Positions 6,193 through 6,208 of a stretch of DNA of 6,208 nucleotides are shown one piece after another. Both the position numbers and the translations under genes were made by a program. The stretch covers positions 1 through 6,208 of the forward strand of contig JAUWCW010000127.1 of assembly GCA_030609125.1 (NCBI GenBank), given 5' to 3'. The notes under the pieces were generated by a model, which saw nothing but the letters and a program-made list of their open reading frames with translations, searched no databases and was not told where the DNA came from. Origin of the DNA: JAUWCW01 sp030609125 [NCBI: Candidatus Rokuibacteriota bacterium] (GTDB lineage Bacteria; JAUVQV01). Position 1 is the first letter of the stretch, and the number at the start of each line of letters is the position of its first letter.

Positions 6193-6208
6193 CGCCGCAA
6201 GCGGCGGG
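6193..6208. repeat. REP-like palindrome, copy 2, cut by window edge
   Basis: CGCCGC (6193-6198) and GCGGCG (6201-6206) form a perfect stem with AA between the arms. The core is the same GCCGCAAGC as in copy 1, in the same orientation, but the outer bases differ (AC in place of CC on the left). The right flank continues GG to the last base, so the element probably extends beyond the window. The two copies could make up a paired REP unit (BIME-like). Confidence 0.5.

Noticed and set aside
5952-6200. N-terminal extension of the PflA-like protein up to 6200
   Set aside because: It would bury the Tat motif after 83 residues, crosses the REP-like palindrome and the likely promoter, and lacks family features.
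6144-6208. CRISPR repeats
   Set aside because: Only two short palindromic copies with differing flanks, and no further spacer-repeat units.

Overview
This is a GC-rich window with strong G/C preference at third codon positions and Tat-dependent Fe-S proteins. It looks like a piece of an anaerobic bacterial chromosome. The combination of DUF362, an AmmeMemoRadiSam-type radical SAM enzyme, a PflA/COG1313-type radical SAM enzyme and a large membrane 'spermidine synthase' fits Desulfobacterota (former deltaproteobacteria) or a neighbouring phylum. That placement is an inference from gene content; there is no rRNA or other taxonomic marker here.

Layout, left to right. (1) 1-549, + strand: the 3' part of a DUF362 gene whose start lies outside the window. 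(2) 550-1226: an unusually long gene-poor stretch. It holds what looks like the broken start of a Tat-signal gene (669-767, + strand) and a more A/T-rich island in which the minus strand keeps a protein-like frame interrupted by two stops (1179-946). (3) 1227-3551, - strand: a 774-residue membrane protein with a spermidine-synthase-like domain between two related blocks of membrane helices. The aspartates expected for polyamine substrates are replaced. (4) A 125-187 bp divergent intergenic region with a perfect 9-bp inverted repeat. (5) 3739-4866, + strand: a radical SAM enzyme of the AmmeMemoRadiSam type with an N-terminal twin-arginine signal. (6) 4905-5951, - strand: a second radical SAM enzyme of the PflA/COG1313 type, also with a twin-arginine signal, convergent with the first. 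(7) 5952-6208: a leader with a perfect TTGACA -35 box, then two copies of a GCCGCAAGC-containing palindrome of REP type, the second cut by the window edge.

How the genes may work together. The three intact genes encode one integral membrane protein and two radical SAM proteins that carry export signals although they need a cytoplasmic cosubstrate. DUF362 proteins are also often Tat-exported Fe-S proteins, but the N-terminus of this one is missing. One reading is an envelope-associated Fe-S/radical chemistry module built round the membrane protein. The other is that the Tat-like leaders act as membrane tethers or are vestigial. The sequence alone cannot decide this. The radical SAM pair plus the degenerate synthase-like membrane protein is the most notable part of the window.
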